Shown here: piece by piece, positions 7,774-15,276 of the stretch | How positions within the stretch are numbered: position 1 is the stretch's first letter | Layout: every line of letters begins with the position of its first letter | Assembly: GCF_003417065.2 (NCBI RefSeq) | Contig: NZ_QVLT01000033.1 | Span: 1-43,417, forward strand | Direction: 5' to 3' | Length of the DNA: 43,417 nucleotides | From: Hymenobacter lapidiphilus | GTDB lineage: Bacteria; Bacteroidota; Bacteroidia; Cytophagales; Hymenobacteraceae | Position numbers and translations under genes: made by a program | The notes under the pieces: model-generated | The model's database searches: none | The model's input: only the letters and a program-made list of their open reading frames with translations | Told to the model about the DNA's origin: nothing

Positions 7774-8229
7774 CTAGTGGGTGGGCGAGCGAGTGTAGTG
7801 CGCGGTGCCGCCCAGAAGCCTGGCCATCTCCTCCAACTCCTTCCAGCTGCGGCCCTGCACGCCCTGGCCATTGGCATACTCCATCACACTCAGCCAGCTG
7901 GCTCCATTCCCTCCGCTGGGGTAATAGCCCTGCAGGCGCAACTCGTGCCCCTCCACTACCAACGTAATGCCCATCACGCGCTGCGTGTAATTGCCAACGG
8001 GTTCGGTACTGAGCGTGAGCAGCTCAGGACTGGCAAAGCGTATCGGGTAGCCGCGCTGGGCGAGCAGGCGGCCGGCCCTTTGCCAGGCGGCGCGGCCTTC
8101 GTCGGGCAGCGTTAGCACAATGGTATTGTCGAAATCGATGGGCTTGGTGCGCAGCCCGCCCGTTTGGGCGAAGGTTGAAAACGCGGTCAGAAACAGCAGC
8201 CCGGATAACAGGAGGACGTAGCGTAGCAT
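7774..8229 (-). CDS. Secreted tandem-paralog protein, copy 2, unknown function
   Basis: Protein of 151 residues with a Sec signal peptide (MLRYVLLLSGLLFLTAFSTF then AQ). It shares a pattern with the two neighbouring copies: NTIVLTLPDEGRAAWQRAGR near residue 35, LAQRGYPI, ELLTLSTEP, a central G.EL.LQG strand, and a C-terminal helix WKELEEMARLLGGT. The central insert GGNGASWLSVMEYANGQGVQ is specific to this copy. The pattern AW.R....L..RGY followed by a strand is loosely like BamC/SmpA-type periplasmic domains, but I would not assign it on that. It belongs to a three-gene tandem array on the minus strand, each copy with its own gap. Confidence 0.8.
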   Translation of the reverse strand: MLRYVLLLSGLLFLTAFSTFAQTGGLRTKPIDFDNTIVLTLPDEGRAAWQRAGRLLAQRGYPIRFASPELLTLSTEPVGNYTQRVMGITLVVEGHELRLQGYYPSGGNGASWLSVMEYANGQGVQGRSWKELEEMARLLGGTAHYTRSPTH

Positions 8230-8264
8230 AAGCAGAAAAATAAAGGCAGGAATTCCGTGAAAGG

Positions 8265-8317
8265 GTTACGCAAGTGTGTAGCGCGAACCGAAGGACAGCG
8301 CTACACACTTGCGTAAC
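8265..8317. repeat. 20-bp perfect inverted repeat
   Basis: GTTACGCAAGTGTGTAGCGC (8265-8284) and its exact reverse complement (8298-8317) flank a 13-base centre. It lies between paralog copies 3 and 2. There is no T-tract, so it is probably a dispersed palindrome rather than a terminator. Confidence 0.75.
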
Positions 8318-8365
8318 GCCTAAAAGTGTTAGGAGCAACAGTGGCGGCGCAAAAACCCGTTGGTA

Positions 8366-8386
8366 CGCCGGATCGTTCGTCCGGCG
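8366..8386 (-). terminator. Hairpin after paralog copy 3
   Basis: CGCCGGA (8366-8372) pairs with TCCGGCG (8380-8386) around a 7-base loop, 10 bases past the stop of copy 3 on the minus strand. A run of five T comes only about 10 bases later, so terminator function is uncertain. Confidence 0.4.
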
Positions 8387-8395
8387 CGGAGGCGC

Positions 8396-8854
8396 TTATC
8401 GGACTACCAGGCGCGAGTACCGCACCGTGCCGCCCAGCTCGCGGGCGATGGCTTCCAGCTCCTGCCACCCCTCACTGACGCCGGCCAGCGAGGTGCTGCG
8501 CCGCACTGTGGTAAGCTGGCTCGGCGTACCCACCACCGAAACAGACTCGGAACGCCCACGCAACGTGAGCTGACGGCCCCGGATTAGCGCCGACACGCTC
8601 AGGCTGCTGGTGCTGCTGATGGGATTGAAGGCAGTGGTGAGGGCCAGCAGGTTGATATCACTGTGTGCGAACGGATAACCCCGATCGGTGAGCACCTGGG
8701 CCACGCGCTGCCAGGCCGCCACCCCTTCCTGGGGCAACTCCACGACCAGCGTGTTGTCTTTCTTGTCGGCAGTCAGATTCCCCACCGGGGTTCCCTGAGC
8801 GAAAACAGCCGGGCCGGTCAGGGCCAGCGCGGCCGCGAGTAGAATGCTTTTCAT
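8396..8854 (-). CDS. Secreted tandem-paralog protein, copy 3, unknown function
   Basis: Protein of 152 residues. The start at 8854 (MKSILLAAALALTGPAVFAQ) gives a clean signal peptide, whereas a longer in-frame form would put 18 unlikely residues before it. Shared family features are NTLVVELPQEGVAAWQRVAQ, LTDRGYPF, LLALTT, RGRQLTLRG and the C-terminal WQELEAIARELGGTVRYSR. Copies 1 and 3 share the C-terminal ELEAIARELGG almost exactly and are closer to each other than to copy 2 there. It lies 78 bases downstream of the EEP gene on the same strand and may be co-transcribed with it. Function unknown. Confidence 0.8.
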   Translation of the reverse strand: MKSILLAAALALTGPAVFAQGTPVGNLTADKKDNTLVVELPQEGVAAWQRVAQVLTDRGYPFAHSDINLLALTTAFNPISSTSSLSVSALIRGRQLTLRGRSESVSVVGTPSQLTTVRRSTSLAGVSEGWQELEAIARELGGTVRYSRLVVR

Positions 8855-8932
8855 GTGCGGAAAAAGTAAGGGTGGAGAATTAGACTGAAGCCGCGGGCGA
8901 ACGGGCAAAAACCCAGCCGATTCTTCCCGGCC

Positions 8933-9946
8933 CTATTTGGCCAGCACCACCTCGGCCAGCAGCGGGAAGTGGTCGGAGCCGATGTCGGGTAGCCGTTCCA
9001 GCCGCACCAGCCGGAACTCCTGGGTCACGAACAGGTGGTCGAGCGGCCAGCGCATGGCCCAGCTGGTAGCATTGAAGGTGCTGAACATTCCCCGGCCCCG
9101 GCGTACGTTGGACAGTTCGCCGCTGGCCTCGAACGTGCGCGTAGGACTCGACCACGACACGTCGTTGAAGTCGCCCAGCACCAGGGCCGGGCCGGGATGC
9201 TGCCCTACGCGCCGGCCCACCTGCAGCAGCACCCGGTTGGGCTGGCTCAGGCTGGTGGGGTGGTGGCTGGGCACCGGCGGGGAAGGATGCACGGCATACA
9301 GGCGCACCAGCCGGCCGTTGGGCAGGCGCACATCGGTGATGATGGTGGGCACGCCGGGCTCCTGGAAATCGTACACCCGCGGCCCGATAAGCGGCAAGCG
9401 CGAGTACAGCACCATGCCATAGGTGTTGGGCCGGGGCAGCTCGATGAAGTAGGGATAGGTGCGGCGCAGCGGCCGGAGCGCCGTTACCCAGCGCTGGTCG
9501 GTTTCCAGGGCCAGCACCAGGTCGGGCCGCTGCCGGGCCACGCGGGCCAGCAGCAGGTCGGCGCGGTTGTTTTTCTGCAGCACGTTGGCCTCCAGCAGGC
9601 GCAGGCGGGCGGTGGTATCGGCGGCTTCGGCGGCGGTGGCATCGGGCACGGGCCGCGGGGCCAGCGGCAGGTAGGGCAGCAGGAAGTACAGCTGCACGGC
9701 CACCCCCACCAAGTTTAGGCCCAGCACCCAACGGCGGGTAGTTTGCTGCTGCCGCCGCCCCAGCACCAGCAACAGCCCCAGTCCCAGCAGCCCCGCCAGA
9801 TGCACTAGCAGCAGCTGGAAGCGCGGGAAGTCGAGCAGCTTCAGCCACCAGATTTGGGCCGTCAGCAGCGAGAGCAGCGTAACCAGCAGCGCCGGCAGAC
9901 TGACGATCAGCAGCAGATGAAGCAGAAACCGTTGCAGGCGGGGCAT
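8933..9946 (-). CDS. Endonuclease/exonuclease/phosphatase (EEP) family membrane protein
   Basis: Protein of 337 residues, taking MPRLQRFLLHLLLI at 9946 as the start because hydrophobic segments begin there. Three transmembrane helices occupy roughly residues 7-105. The EEP domain follows: the N motif in RLLEANVLQKNN, the metal-binding Glu in LALETDQR, His in AVHPSPP, VLGDFNDVSW, DHLF, and the final GSDHFPLL. All catalytic motifs are present. Members with this topology in Bacteroidota are usually annotated as EEP family proteins of unknown substrate (phosphodiester or phosphoester). With three N-terminal helices the catalytic domain is most likely on the periplasmic side, but this is an inference. 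Confidence 0.9.
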   Translation of the reverse strand: MPRLQRFLLHLLLIVSLPALLVTLLSLLTAQIWWLKLLDFPRFQLLLVHLAGLLGLGLLLVLGRRQQQTTRRWVLGLNLVGVAVQLYFLLPYLPLAPRPVPDATAAEAADTTARLRLLEANVLQKNNRADLLLARVARQRPDLVLALETDQRWVTALRPLRRTYPYFIELPRPNTYGMVLYSRLPLIGPRVYDFQEPGVPTIITDVRLPNGRLVRLYAVHPSPPVPSHHPTSLSQPNRVLLQVGRRVGQHPGPALVLGDFNDVSWSSPTRTFEASGELSNVRRGRGMFSTFNATSWAMRWPLDHLFVTQEFRLVRLERLPDIGSDHFPLLAEVVLAK

Positions 9947-10143
9947 TGGCAACAGAAGTAAGGTTTCGGAATAGGTACGCGGTTGTACGAAAGAGCTGGC
10001 ATATGGGTGTATTTGCGAAGCTGGCTGCGGAACCAGCCCCCACCTGCCATTGCACAACGACGCCTACTATTACTATAAGGCAACAGCCGACCTAAAAAGG
10101 CCCGCTTGTTCCCTCGCAAACAGCTTATAGCTACCTTTCCTCC
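9947..10143. promoter_or_regulatory. Divergent promoter region between the EEP and nuclease genes
   Basis: This 197-base gap separates two divergent genes. On the plus strand TTG (10106-10108), 23 bases, then TACCTTTC (10132-10139) is one base from TAnnTTTG, but it lies so close to the ATG at 10144 that the transcript would be nearly leaderless. I treat it as weak. No operator-like palindrome stands out. Confidence 0.3.
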
Positions 10144-11571
10144 ATGATTCGCCTTGCCCCCGCCCTGCTTTCGCTGCTGCTGAATGCCTGCTCGCCGCAG
10201 CCCGCCGAAACCCTCCGCCCGCCTGCCCCTACCGGCCCGCCGGCCATTGCCGTGCAAAGCAGTCCGGCCCAGGCCGCAAGCCGCTTTCCCGAAACCTTCG
10301 AAGCCGGTGCCAAGGGCAGCTACGCCCCCGCCACCGAAACGCTGGGCACGGGCGCCTGGCAACTCACCGAGGCCCTCATCGGCGCTTCCGACCAGGACCA
10401 CAAGCAGGGAGCCCGCGCCGCCCGACTGCGCACCGGCGGCCGCCTGACCATGACCTTCGACGCCCCGGCCGGCGTGCAGCTTATTCGCATCAGCTCGGCC
10501 GCCTACGGGCAGGATGCAGCCAGCACCTGGGAGCTGTGGGGCAGCCAGGATGGCGGCCGCAGCTACCGCCGCATCGGCCAGCCGGTGCGCACCCAGGGCC
10601 CGCGCCTGCTCGTTACCACTTTTGAGGGCGGCAGTGCCCGCAGCCTGCGGCTGGAAATCCGCAAGACCGACACCGGCTCCGGCCGCCTCAATATCGACGA
10701 TATCGGCCTCGAAACCGGCACCGGCGCGCCCGTAGCCGGCGGCCCGGCCAGCCAGCCCGGCCCGGTGCCAGCCCCTGCTCCCGGCCCTGCAGCCCAGTCG
10801 CCCGTTTCTCAGCCCGATGACAACCTGGCCCTCGGCAACCCCAGTGGGGCCACGGCTTCGCTGAATACGCCCAACAACTACCTGCTCACGCGGCCCCAAT
10901 ACGCGGTGGGCTACCATGCCCGCCGGGGCACGCCCACCTGGGTGAGCTGGCACCTGGGCGCCGCCGATATGGGCAGCGCGCCGCGCCAGGACGATTTCCG
11001 GCCCGACCCGGCCCTGCCCCGGCAGTTCTACGCCACCACCTCGCGCAGCTACAGCGGCTCGGGCTTCGATAGGGGCCACAATTGCCCCAGCGCCGACCGC
11101 ACCCGCACGCTCGACGACAACTCGGCCACTTTCCTGATGACCAACATGATTCCGCAGGCCGCCAACAACAACCAGCGCACCTGGGGCAACCTCGAGGAGT
11201 GGACCCGCGCCCAGGTGCAGCGCGGGCAGGAAGTGTACCTCATCATGGGCAGCTATGGGCAGGGCGGTACCGGCCTGCAGGGCTTCAAAACCACTATCGA
11301 TGAAGGCCGCGTAACGGTGCCGGCCCGCGTTTGGAAGGTACTGGTGCTGCTGCCCGCCGGTTCCAACGACCTGCAGCGCATTGCGGCCGGCCAGGCCCGC
11401 CTCATTGCCATCGACACGCCCAACGATCAGCAGGTAAGCCCCGACTGGAGCCGCTACCGCACCAGCATCGACGCCCTGGAAGCCGCCACCGGCCTCGACC
11501 TACTCTCGGCCCTGCCCCTCTTAGCGCAGGAGCGGCTGGAAGCGCAGGCAGACAGCGGCCCGACACGCTAG
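10144..11571 (+). CDS. NucA-like DNA/RNA non-specific endonuclease lipoprotein
   Basis: Protein of 475 residues. The lipoprotein signal is MIRLAPALLSLLLNAC with Cys16. Residues about 40-195 look like a beta-sandwich accessory domain (TWELWGSQDGGRSYRRIG), followed by a Pro/Ala linker to about 225. The C-terminal beta-beta-alpha-metal nuclease has D309-R310-G311-H312 in SGFDRGHNCPSADRT, and N343 and E351 in NNNQRTWGNLEEW. The His-to-Asn (31) and Asn-to-Glu (8) spacings equal those of Anabaena NucA as I remember it. It would cleave DNA and RNA non-specifically with a divalent metal, outside the cytoplasm, for nutrient scavenging or extracellular DNA breakdown. The HIT-NuiA fusion at 14186-15094 carries an inhibitor domain of the type that blocks this family. 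Confidence 0.95.
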   Translation: MIRLAPALLSLLLNACSPQPAETLRPPAPTGPPAIAVQSSPAQAASRFPETFEAGAKGSYAPATETLGTGAWQLTEALIGASDQDHKQGARAARLRTGGRLTMTFDAPAGVQLIRISSAAYGQDAASTWELWGSQDGGRSYRRIGQPVRTQGPRLLVTTFEGGSARSLRLEIRKTDTGSGRLNIDDIGLETGTGAPVAGGPASQPGPVPAPAPGPAAQSPVSQPDDNLALGNPSGATASLNTPNNYLLTRPQYAVGYHARRGTPTWVSWHLGAADMGSAPRQDDFRPDPALPRQFYATTSRSYSGSGFDRGHNCPSADRTRTLDDNSATFLMTNMIPQAANNNQRTWGNLEEWTRAQVQRGQEVYLIMGSYGQGGTGLQGFKTTIDEGRVTVPARVWKVLVLLPAGSNDLQRIAAGQARLIAIDTPNDQQVSPDWSRYRTSIDALEAATGLDLLSALPLLAQERLEAQADSGPTR

Positions 11572-11606
11572 AAAGTGGTGGTTGGCTTGTAGTCGTTAAG
11601 GAAGAC

Positions 11607-11711
11607 CGTCATGCTGAGCTTGCCGAAGCATCTCTACCGCCATGCTAATACCAACGTCAGGATTACTATGGCGGTAGAGATGCTTCGCCTCCGGCTGCGC
11701 TCAGCATGACG
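11607..11711. repeat. Long dispersed inverted repeat, copy B (GCATCTCTACC subtype)
   Basis: The left arm at 11607-11643 (CGTCATGCTGAGC, then GAAGCATCTCTACCGCCAT) is mirrored at 11668-11711, with a few extra bases in the right arm, around a 24-base centre. It fills the gap between the nuclease and the MFS gene. The ends match copies A, C, D, E and F, and the inner part matches copy D. Confidence 0.85.
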
Positions 11712-11760
11712 TTATTTCTCCCCTACTCTTCACCCTAAACAGCCCGTTCAATTTCAACTA

Positions 11761-12891
11761 ATGCCCCACACTCCTCAAACCTACCGCTGGACGGTGGCCG
11801 CCGCCTTTGCCGTGCAGGGGCTGTGCTTTGCCACCTGGGCCTCGCGGATTCCGGCGGTACAAAGCCGGCTGGGTTTGTCGCCGGCCGAGCTGGGCGGGGT
11901 GCTGCTGGCGCTGCCGGTGGGCTCGTTGGGTGCGCTGCCGCTGGCGGGCTGGCTCGTGAGCCACTTCGGGAGCCGCCGGGTGGTGCTGCTGGGCATGCTG
12001 CTGTACGGGCTGGGGCTGCCGCTGCTGGGGCTGGCCACCACCGTGCCCCAGCTGCTGGCGGCGCTGGTGCTGTTCGGGGTGGCCGGCGAGCTGGGCAACA
12101 TCGGCGTGAACACCCAGGCCGTGGGCGTGGAGGCGCTTTACGGGCGCTCCATTATGGCCACCTTCCACGGCCTCTGGAGTCTGGCCGGCTTTGCGGGCGC
12201 CGGGCTGGCCGTGCTGCTGGTTGGGCAGCAAGTCGGGCCATTGCAGCACTTTTTGGGGGTAGCCGTGCTGGTACTCCCCACGCTGCTGCTGCTGGCTCCG
12301 CGCCTGCTGCCCGCCGATGCGCCCCGCCCGCCCGGTGCCCCCCTGCTGGCCCTGCCCGACCGCTCGCTGCTGCTGCTGGGGGTGCTGGCGTTCTGCTCGC
12401 TGCTGTGCGAGGGCACCATGTTCGACTGGAGCGGGGTGTATTTCCGGCAGGTGGTGCATGCGCCCGAGGCTTGGGTGGGCCTGGGTTTCGCCGCCTTCAT
12501 GGCCCTGATGGCCACTGGCCGCTTCGTGGCCGACTGGTTCATTGACCGCTACGGCCGCCGCCGCACGCTGGTGCTTAGCGGGCTGCTGGAGGCCACCGGG
12601 CTGCTGCTGGCGGTGGCTTTTCCTGCGCTGTGGACGGCGACGCTGGGCTTTATGCTGGTGGGCCTGGGCACGGCGGCGGTAGTGCCGCTGGTGTACGGGG
12701 CGGCCGGGCGCTCCACCACCATGCCGGCGGGCATGGCGCTGGCAGCCGTTACCACCGTCGGCTTTATGGGCTTTCTGCTGGGCCCGCCGCTCATTGGCTT
12801 CGTGGCCGGCTTCAGCAGCCTGCGCGTTTCCTTCGCCCTAATTGCCGCCATGGGCCTGGCCGTAGCCGCCCTGGGCCGCCGGGTGGCCTGA
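11761..12891 (+). CDS. MFS transporter, YbjJ-like
   Basis: Protein of 376 residues with about 12 hydrophobic segments. Diagnostic parts are FATWASRIPAVQSRLGLSPA after helix 1, GWLVSHFGSRRVVLLG in the loop between helices 2 and 3 (the MFS signature GxLxxxxGxRR), and SIMATFHGLWSLAGFAGAG. The last is typical of the YbjJ subgroup. A second GSRR-like loop (DWFIDRYGRRRTLVLSG) precedes helix 8. It is a secondary transporter of the inner membrane with unknown substrate. The start ATG at 11761 lies 50 bases after the dispersed repeat. There are no obvious metabolic partners. Confidence 0.9.
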   Translation: MPHTPQTYRWTVAAAFAVQGLCFATWASRIPAVQSRLGLSPAELGGVLLALPVGSLGALPLAGWLVSHFGSRRVVLLGMLLYGLGLPLLGLATTVPQLLAALVLFGVAGELGNIGVNTQAVGVEALYGRSIMATFHGLWSLAGFAGAGLAVLLVGQQVGPLQHFLGVAVLVLPTLLLLAPRLLPADAPRPPGAPLLALPDRSLLLLGVLAFCSLLCEGTMFDWSGVYFRQVVHAPEAWVGLGFAAFMALMATGRFVADWFIDRYGRRRTLVLSGLLEATGLLLAVAFPALWTATLGFMLVGLGTAAVVPLVYGAAGRSTTMPAGMALAAVTTVGFMGFLLGPPLIGFVAGFSSLRVSFALIAAMGLAVAALGRRVA

Positions 12892-12993
12892 CGGAGGTCT
12901 GGGTTTCAAGAACAGTAGTCGGACCCCGCGCCGCAATCGGTCGGCACCGGGCCTTGGCACCCCCTGGCCCGGGCAGATTGACGGGCAAGACTT

Positions 12994-13001
12994 TACTTTT
13001 G
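12994..13001 (+). promoter_or_regulatory. Candidate -7 box before the AI-2E permease gene
   Basis: TACTTTTG at 12994-13001 is an exact TAnnTTTG match, 27 bases before the ATG at 13029. No TTG is found 19 bases further upstream, so only the -7 element is supported. Confidence 0.4.
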
Positions 13002-13028
13002 ACTTCTCCTCTTCGACTTCAACGGCTC

Positions 13029-14108
13029 ATGGCTTCCGAAAACATCTACACGCCCCGCCAGCAGTACGTGCTGCTGATTGTGTGCCTCGTGGGCCTGACG
13101 GCGCTGATTCTGCTGGGGCTGGGCTCCTACATCACGGCGTTTCTGGGGGCGGGCGTGCTGTACGTGGTGCTGCGGCCCTGGTTTGCGGCCCTGGTGCACC
13201 GCCGCCACTGGAACCGGCAGCTGGTAACGGCCGGGCTGCTGGTGTTTGCCGTGGTGGTCATCATCATGCCGTTCACGGGCCTCGTGCTGATGCTCGTCAA
13301 CCGCATCCGCCTCTATGCCCAGGACACCAGCCAGATTATGACGGTGCTGCACTTGGTGGAGCAGAAAACCGGCTACCAGTTCACCACCGAAACCAACGTG
13401 CGCGAGATAATTCAGCAGGCGGTGGCCTGGCTGAGCACGCGCATCCCGTCGCTGGCCAGCGGACTGCTGCACTTCACGGTCATTATCGGCCTCATGCTGT
13501 TCACGCTCTACTTCATGTTTGTGCAGGAAGAAGCCTTCGTGCGGGGCCTGCGCCGCTACCTGCCCTTCCGCGCCGGCACGCTGCAGGAGCTGGGCGACTC
13601 GCTGCGCAACACGGTAAACGCCAACGTGCTCGGGCAGGCGCTCATTGCCCTGGTGCAGGCCCTGCTCACCACCCTCACCTTGCAGGTTTTTGGGGTTAAG
13701 GACGCCTTGTTCTGGGGTACGCTGTCTTTCTTCACGGCCTTTATTCCGGTGCTGGGCACGCCGCTGGTGTGGGGACCGGCGGCCATCCTCAAGCTGGCCC
13801 AGGGCAACGTGGGCCAAGGCGTGGGCATTCTGGTGGTGGGCGTCATCGTCATCATCAACATCGACAACCTGCTGCGCATCGTGCTGGCCCGTCGCATGGG
13901 CGACATCCACCCGCTCATCACGCTGGCCGGCGTAGTGCTGGGCGTCGAGCTGTTCGGTATTCTGGGCCTGGTGATGGGGCCGCTGCTGCTCTCCTACCTC
14001 ATCGTGCTGGTGGGCGTATTCGAGCGCGAAAACCGCATACGCCGCCGGATCCAGCACCAGCGTGCCGAGCCCCTGCCGGCGCCAGAGCCACCAAATCTGC
14101 CGGAGTAG
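13029..14108 (+). CDS. AI-2E family transporter (permease)
   Basis: Protein of 359 residues with seven to eight transmembrane helices, matching the AI-2E/PerM family: paired N-terminal helices (residues 14-45), a helix near 72-95, an amphipathic domain with the W-L-S-T-R-I-P segment, then SLRNTVNANVLGQALIALVQ and the conserved VLGTPLVWGPAAIL and HPLITLAGVVLGVELFGILG motifs. Family members include putative AI-2 exporters and sodium/proton-coupled permeases, so the substrate is open. The start ATG at 13029 gives the hydrophilic N-terminus MASENIYTPRQQY; upstream in-frame sequence overlaps the preceding MFS gene. It is convergent with the HIT gene. Confidence 0.92.
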   Translation: MASENIYTPRQQYVLLIVCLVGLTALILLGLGSYITAFLGAGVLYVVLRPWFAALVHRRHWNRQLVTAGLLVFAVVVIIMPFTGLVLMLVNRIRLYAQDTSQIMTVLHLVEQKTGYQFTTETNVREIIQQAVAWLSTRIPSLASGLLHFTVIIGLMLFTLYFMFVQEEAFVRGLRRYLPFRAGTLQELGDSLRNTVNANVLGQALIALVQALLTTLTLQVFGVKDALFWGTLSFFTAFIPVLGTPLVWGPAAILKLAQGNVGQGVGILVVGVIVIINIDNLLRIVLARRMGDIHPLITLAGVVLGVELFGILGLVMGPLLLSYLIVLVGVFERENRIRRRIQHQRAEPLPAPEPPNLPE

Positions 14109-14121
14109 CTTCTAAAAGAAA

Positions 14122-14162
14122 GTCCCCTGTTATCCTGGGCAATGCTCAGGATAACAGGGGAC
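14122..14162. terminator. Bidirectional terminator hairpin
   Basis: A perfect 16-bp stem (GTCCCCTGTTATCCTG at 14122-14137 and its complement at 14147-14162) lies between two convergent genes. T-tracts are short (CTTAT; on the other strand CTTTCTTTT), so bidirectional use is likely. Confidence 0.8.
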
Positions 14163-14185
14163 CTTATGCTTCTTGGCTTACGCTC

Positions 14186-15094
14186 TCAGGTTTCGGTCAG
14201 CACCGTTTTGAAGCCCTGCAGCCGGCCGCCCTCACCCTCGCCAAGCACCAGCACCGGCACCTGCGGGCCCTTGCCGAAGCGGTAGACCTGCGTGCCGCTC
14301 AGCTCCTGCTTCAGAAACATCTGCAGCTGTTTGAAGCGGTTGGCCGTTTCGGCGCTGCCGCTCAAGCCCTCGTCGGCGGTGTGGTTGCGCAGGAAATGCG
14401 TCAGCTCCTGCCGCTCCACGGGCGTGCCGGCCGGTACGCCCGCCAGCTTCGCCAGCGCCTCGTCGGTGAGGCCGCCGGCCGGAGCCGCGAAGCTCACCGC
14501 CGTCAGCGCCGCCTCCGACTCACTCACATAACTGAGGCCTTTGGTCATGCCGCGTAGGGGCTGCGGGGCCGCGTCGTTTTGGGCTTCGTCGTCGGGAGCT
14601 GGGGCCTGGAAAGCGTCCGGTTCGGAGGCTTCCACGGTTTCGCGGCCACCTTTGGTATCGCGCGGGTCGGTGGGCAGTTCGGGCGTGCCGGCCACCACGG
14701 CGGGCACCTGGGCCCCGATGGCGGCGGCCAGCTCGTTCATGCGCCGCTCGTCCACCTTTATCTTGGGGTTGGCGAAGTTCATATCCGACACTTTGTTCAT
14801 TGGAATCAGGTGGATGTGGGCGTGGGGCACTTCGAGCCCGATAACGGCTACGCCAATGCGCTTGCAGGGCACGGCGGCCCGCACCCCGGCTGCCACGCGC
14901 TGGGCAAACAGGTGCAGCGCCGCCAGCTCGGCCGGCGGCAGATCGAAGATGTAGTCCACCTCCCGCTTCGGAATAACGAGCGTGTGCCCCTCCACGAGCG
15001 GCGTAATGTCGAGAAAAGCCAGGTGGTGCTCGTCTTCGGCAACCTTATAAGCGGGCAGCTCGCCGGCCACGATGCGGGAGAAAATGGAAGCCAT
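14186..15094 (-). CDS. HIT-family protein fused to a nuclease A inhibitor (NuiA-like) domain
   Basis: Protein of 302 residues, more than twice the usual HIT length. Residues 1-130 are a HIT domain (SIFSRIVAGELPAYKVAED; catalytic triad H91-A-H-I-H95), which in the family hydrolyses or transfers nucleoside phosphates. Residues 131-182 are an acidic Ala/Pro linker. Residues 183-302 align by eye with Anabaena NuiA: GLSYVSESE (NuiA GLLFMSESE), ANRFKQL, LSGTQVYRFGK, VPVLVLGEGEGGRLQGFKT, and a C-terminal TET. In the published NucA-NuiA complex Glu24 and the C-terminal Thr135 enter the nuclease active site. Here they correspond to Glu192 and Thr302, the last residue before the TGA. The second contact pair of NuiA (Asp75-Trp76) is not conserved. 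There is no signal peptide, so it is cytoplasmic. It follows greA on the minus strand. The alignment is from memory. Confidence 0.85.
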   Translation of the reverse strand: MASIFSRIVAGELPAYKVAEDEHHLAFLDITPLVEGHTLVIPKREVDYIFDLPPAELAALHLFAQRVAAGVRAAVPCKRIGVAVIGLEVPHAHIHLIPMNKVSDMNFANPKIKVDERRMNELAAAIGAQVPAVVAGTPELPTDPRDTKGGRETVEASEPDAFQAPAPDDEAQNDAAPQPLRGMTKGLSYVSESEAALTAVSFAAPAGGLTDEALAKLAGVPAGTPVERQELTHFLRNHTADEGLSGSAETANRFKQLQMFLKQELSGTQVYRFGKGPQVPVLVLGEGEGGRLQGFKTVLTET

Positions 15095-15102
15095 ATTTTC
15101 TT

Positions 15103-15268
15103 ATGAGTGAGAGGTGAGGGTGAGAGGTGGTACGGCAGCCAGGATGAGCGGGCTGTCGTGTTGGGCAGACTGCACGAAAAGCTCCGGCGGTTAGTCTACG
15201 AACTTACCGCAAAAACGAAGAGGTGAGGCCCAAACCGGGTCTCACCTCTCACTTCTGATTTCTCGCTG
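15103..15268. repeat. Heptameric intergenic element 1 (GTGAGAG family)
   Basis: This element fills the greA to HIT gap. The left arm at 15103-15130 and the right arm at 15241-15268 are made of 7-base units (CTCACCT, CTCACTT, CTGATTT, CTCGCTG on the right; the complement type AGAGGTG/AGGGTGA on the left). On the minus strand the second arm ends 9 bases before the HIT start codon. The greA terminator stem uses part of the right arm. Confidence 0.6.
15211..15248 (-). terminator. Terminator of greA
   Basis: GAGGTGAGGCCC (15220-15231) pairs with GGGTCTCACCTC (15237-15248) with one G-U pair and a 5-base loop. Read on the minus strand the hairpin is followed by TTCGTTTTTG. Confidence 0.6.
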
Positions 15269-15276
15269 CTAAAACG

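Noticed and set aside
10144..11571. Polymorphic or secreted toxin with immunity protein
   Set aside because: The nuclease has a lipoprotein signal and a beta-sandwich domain, not a toxin delivery domain, and the inhibitor candidate is not immediately downstream. A housekeeping nuclease-inhibitor pair fits better.
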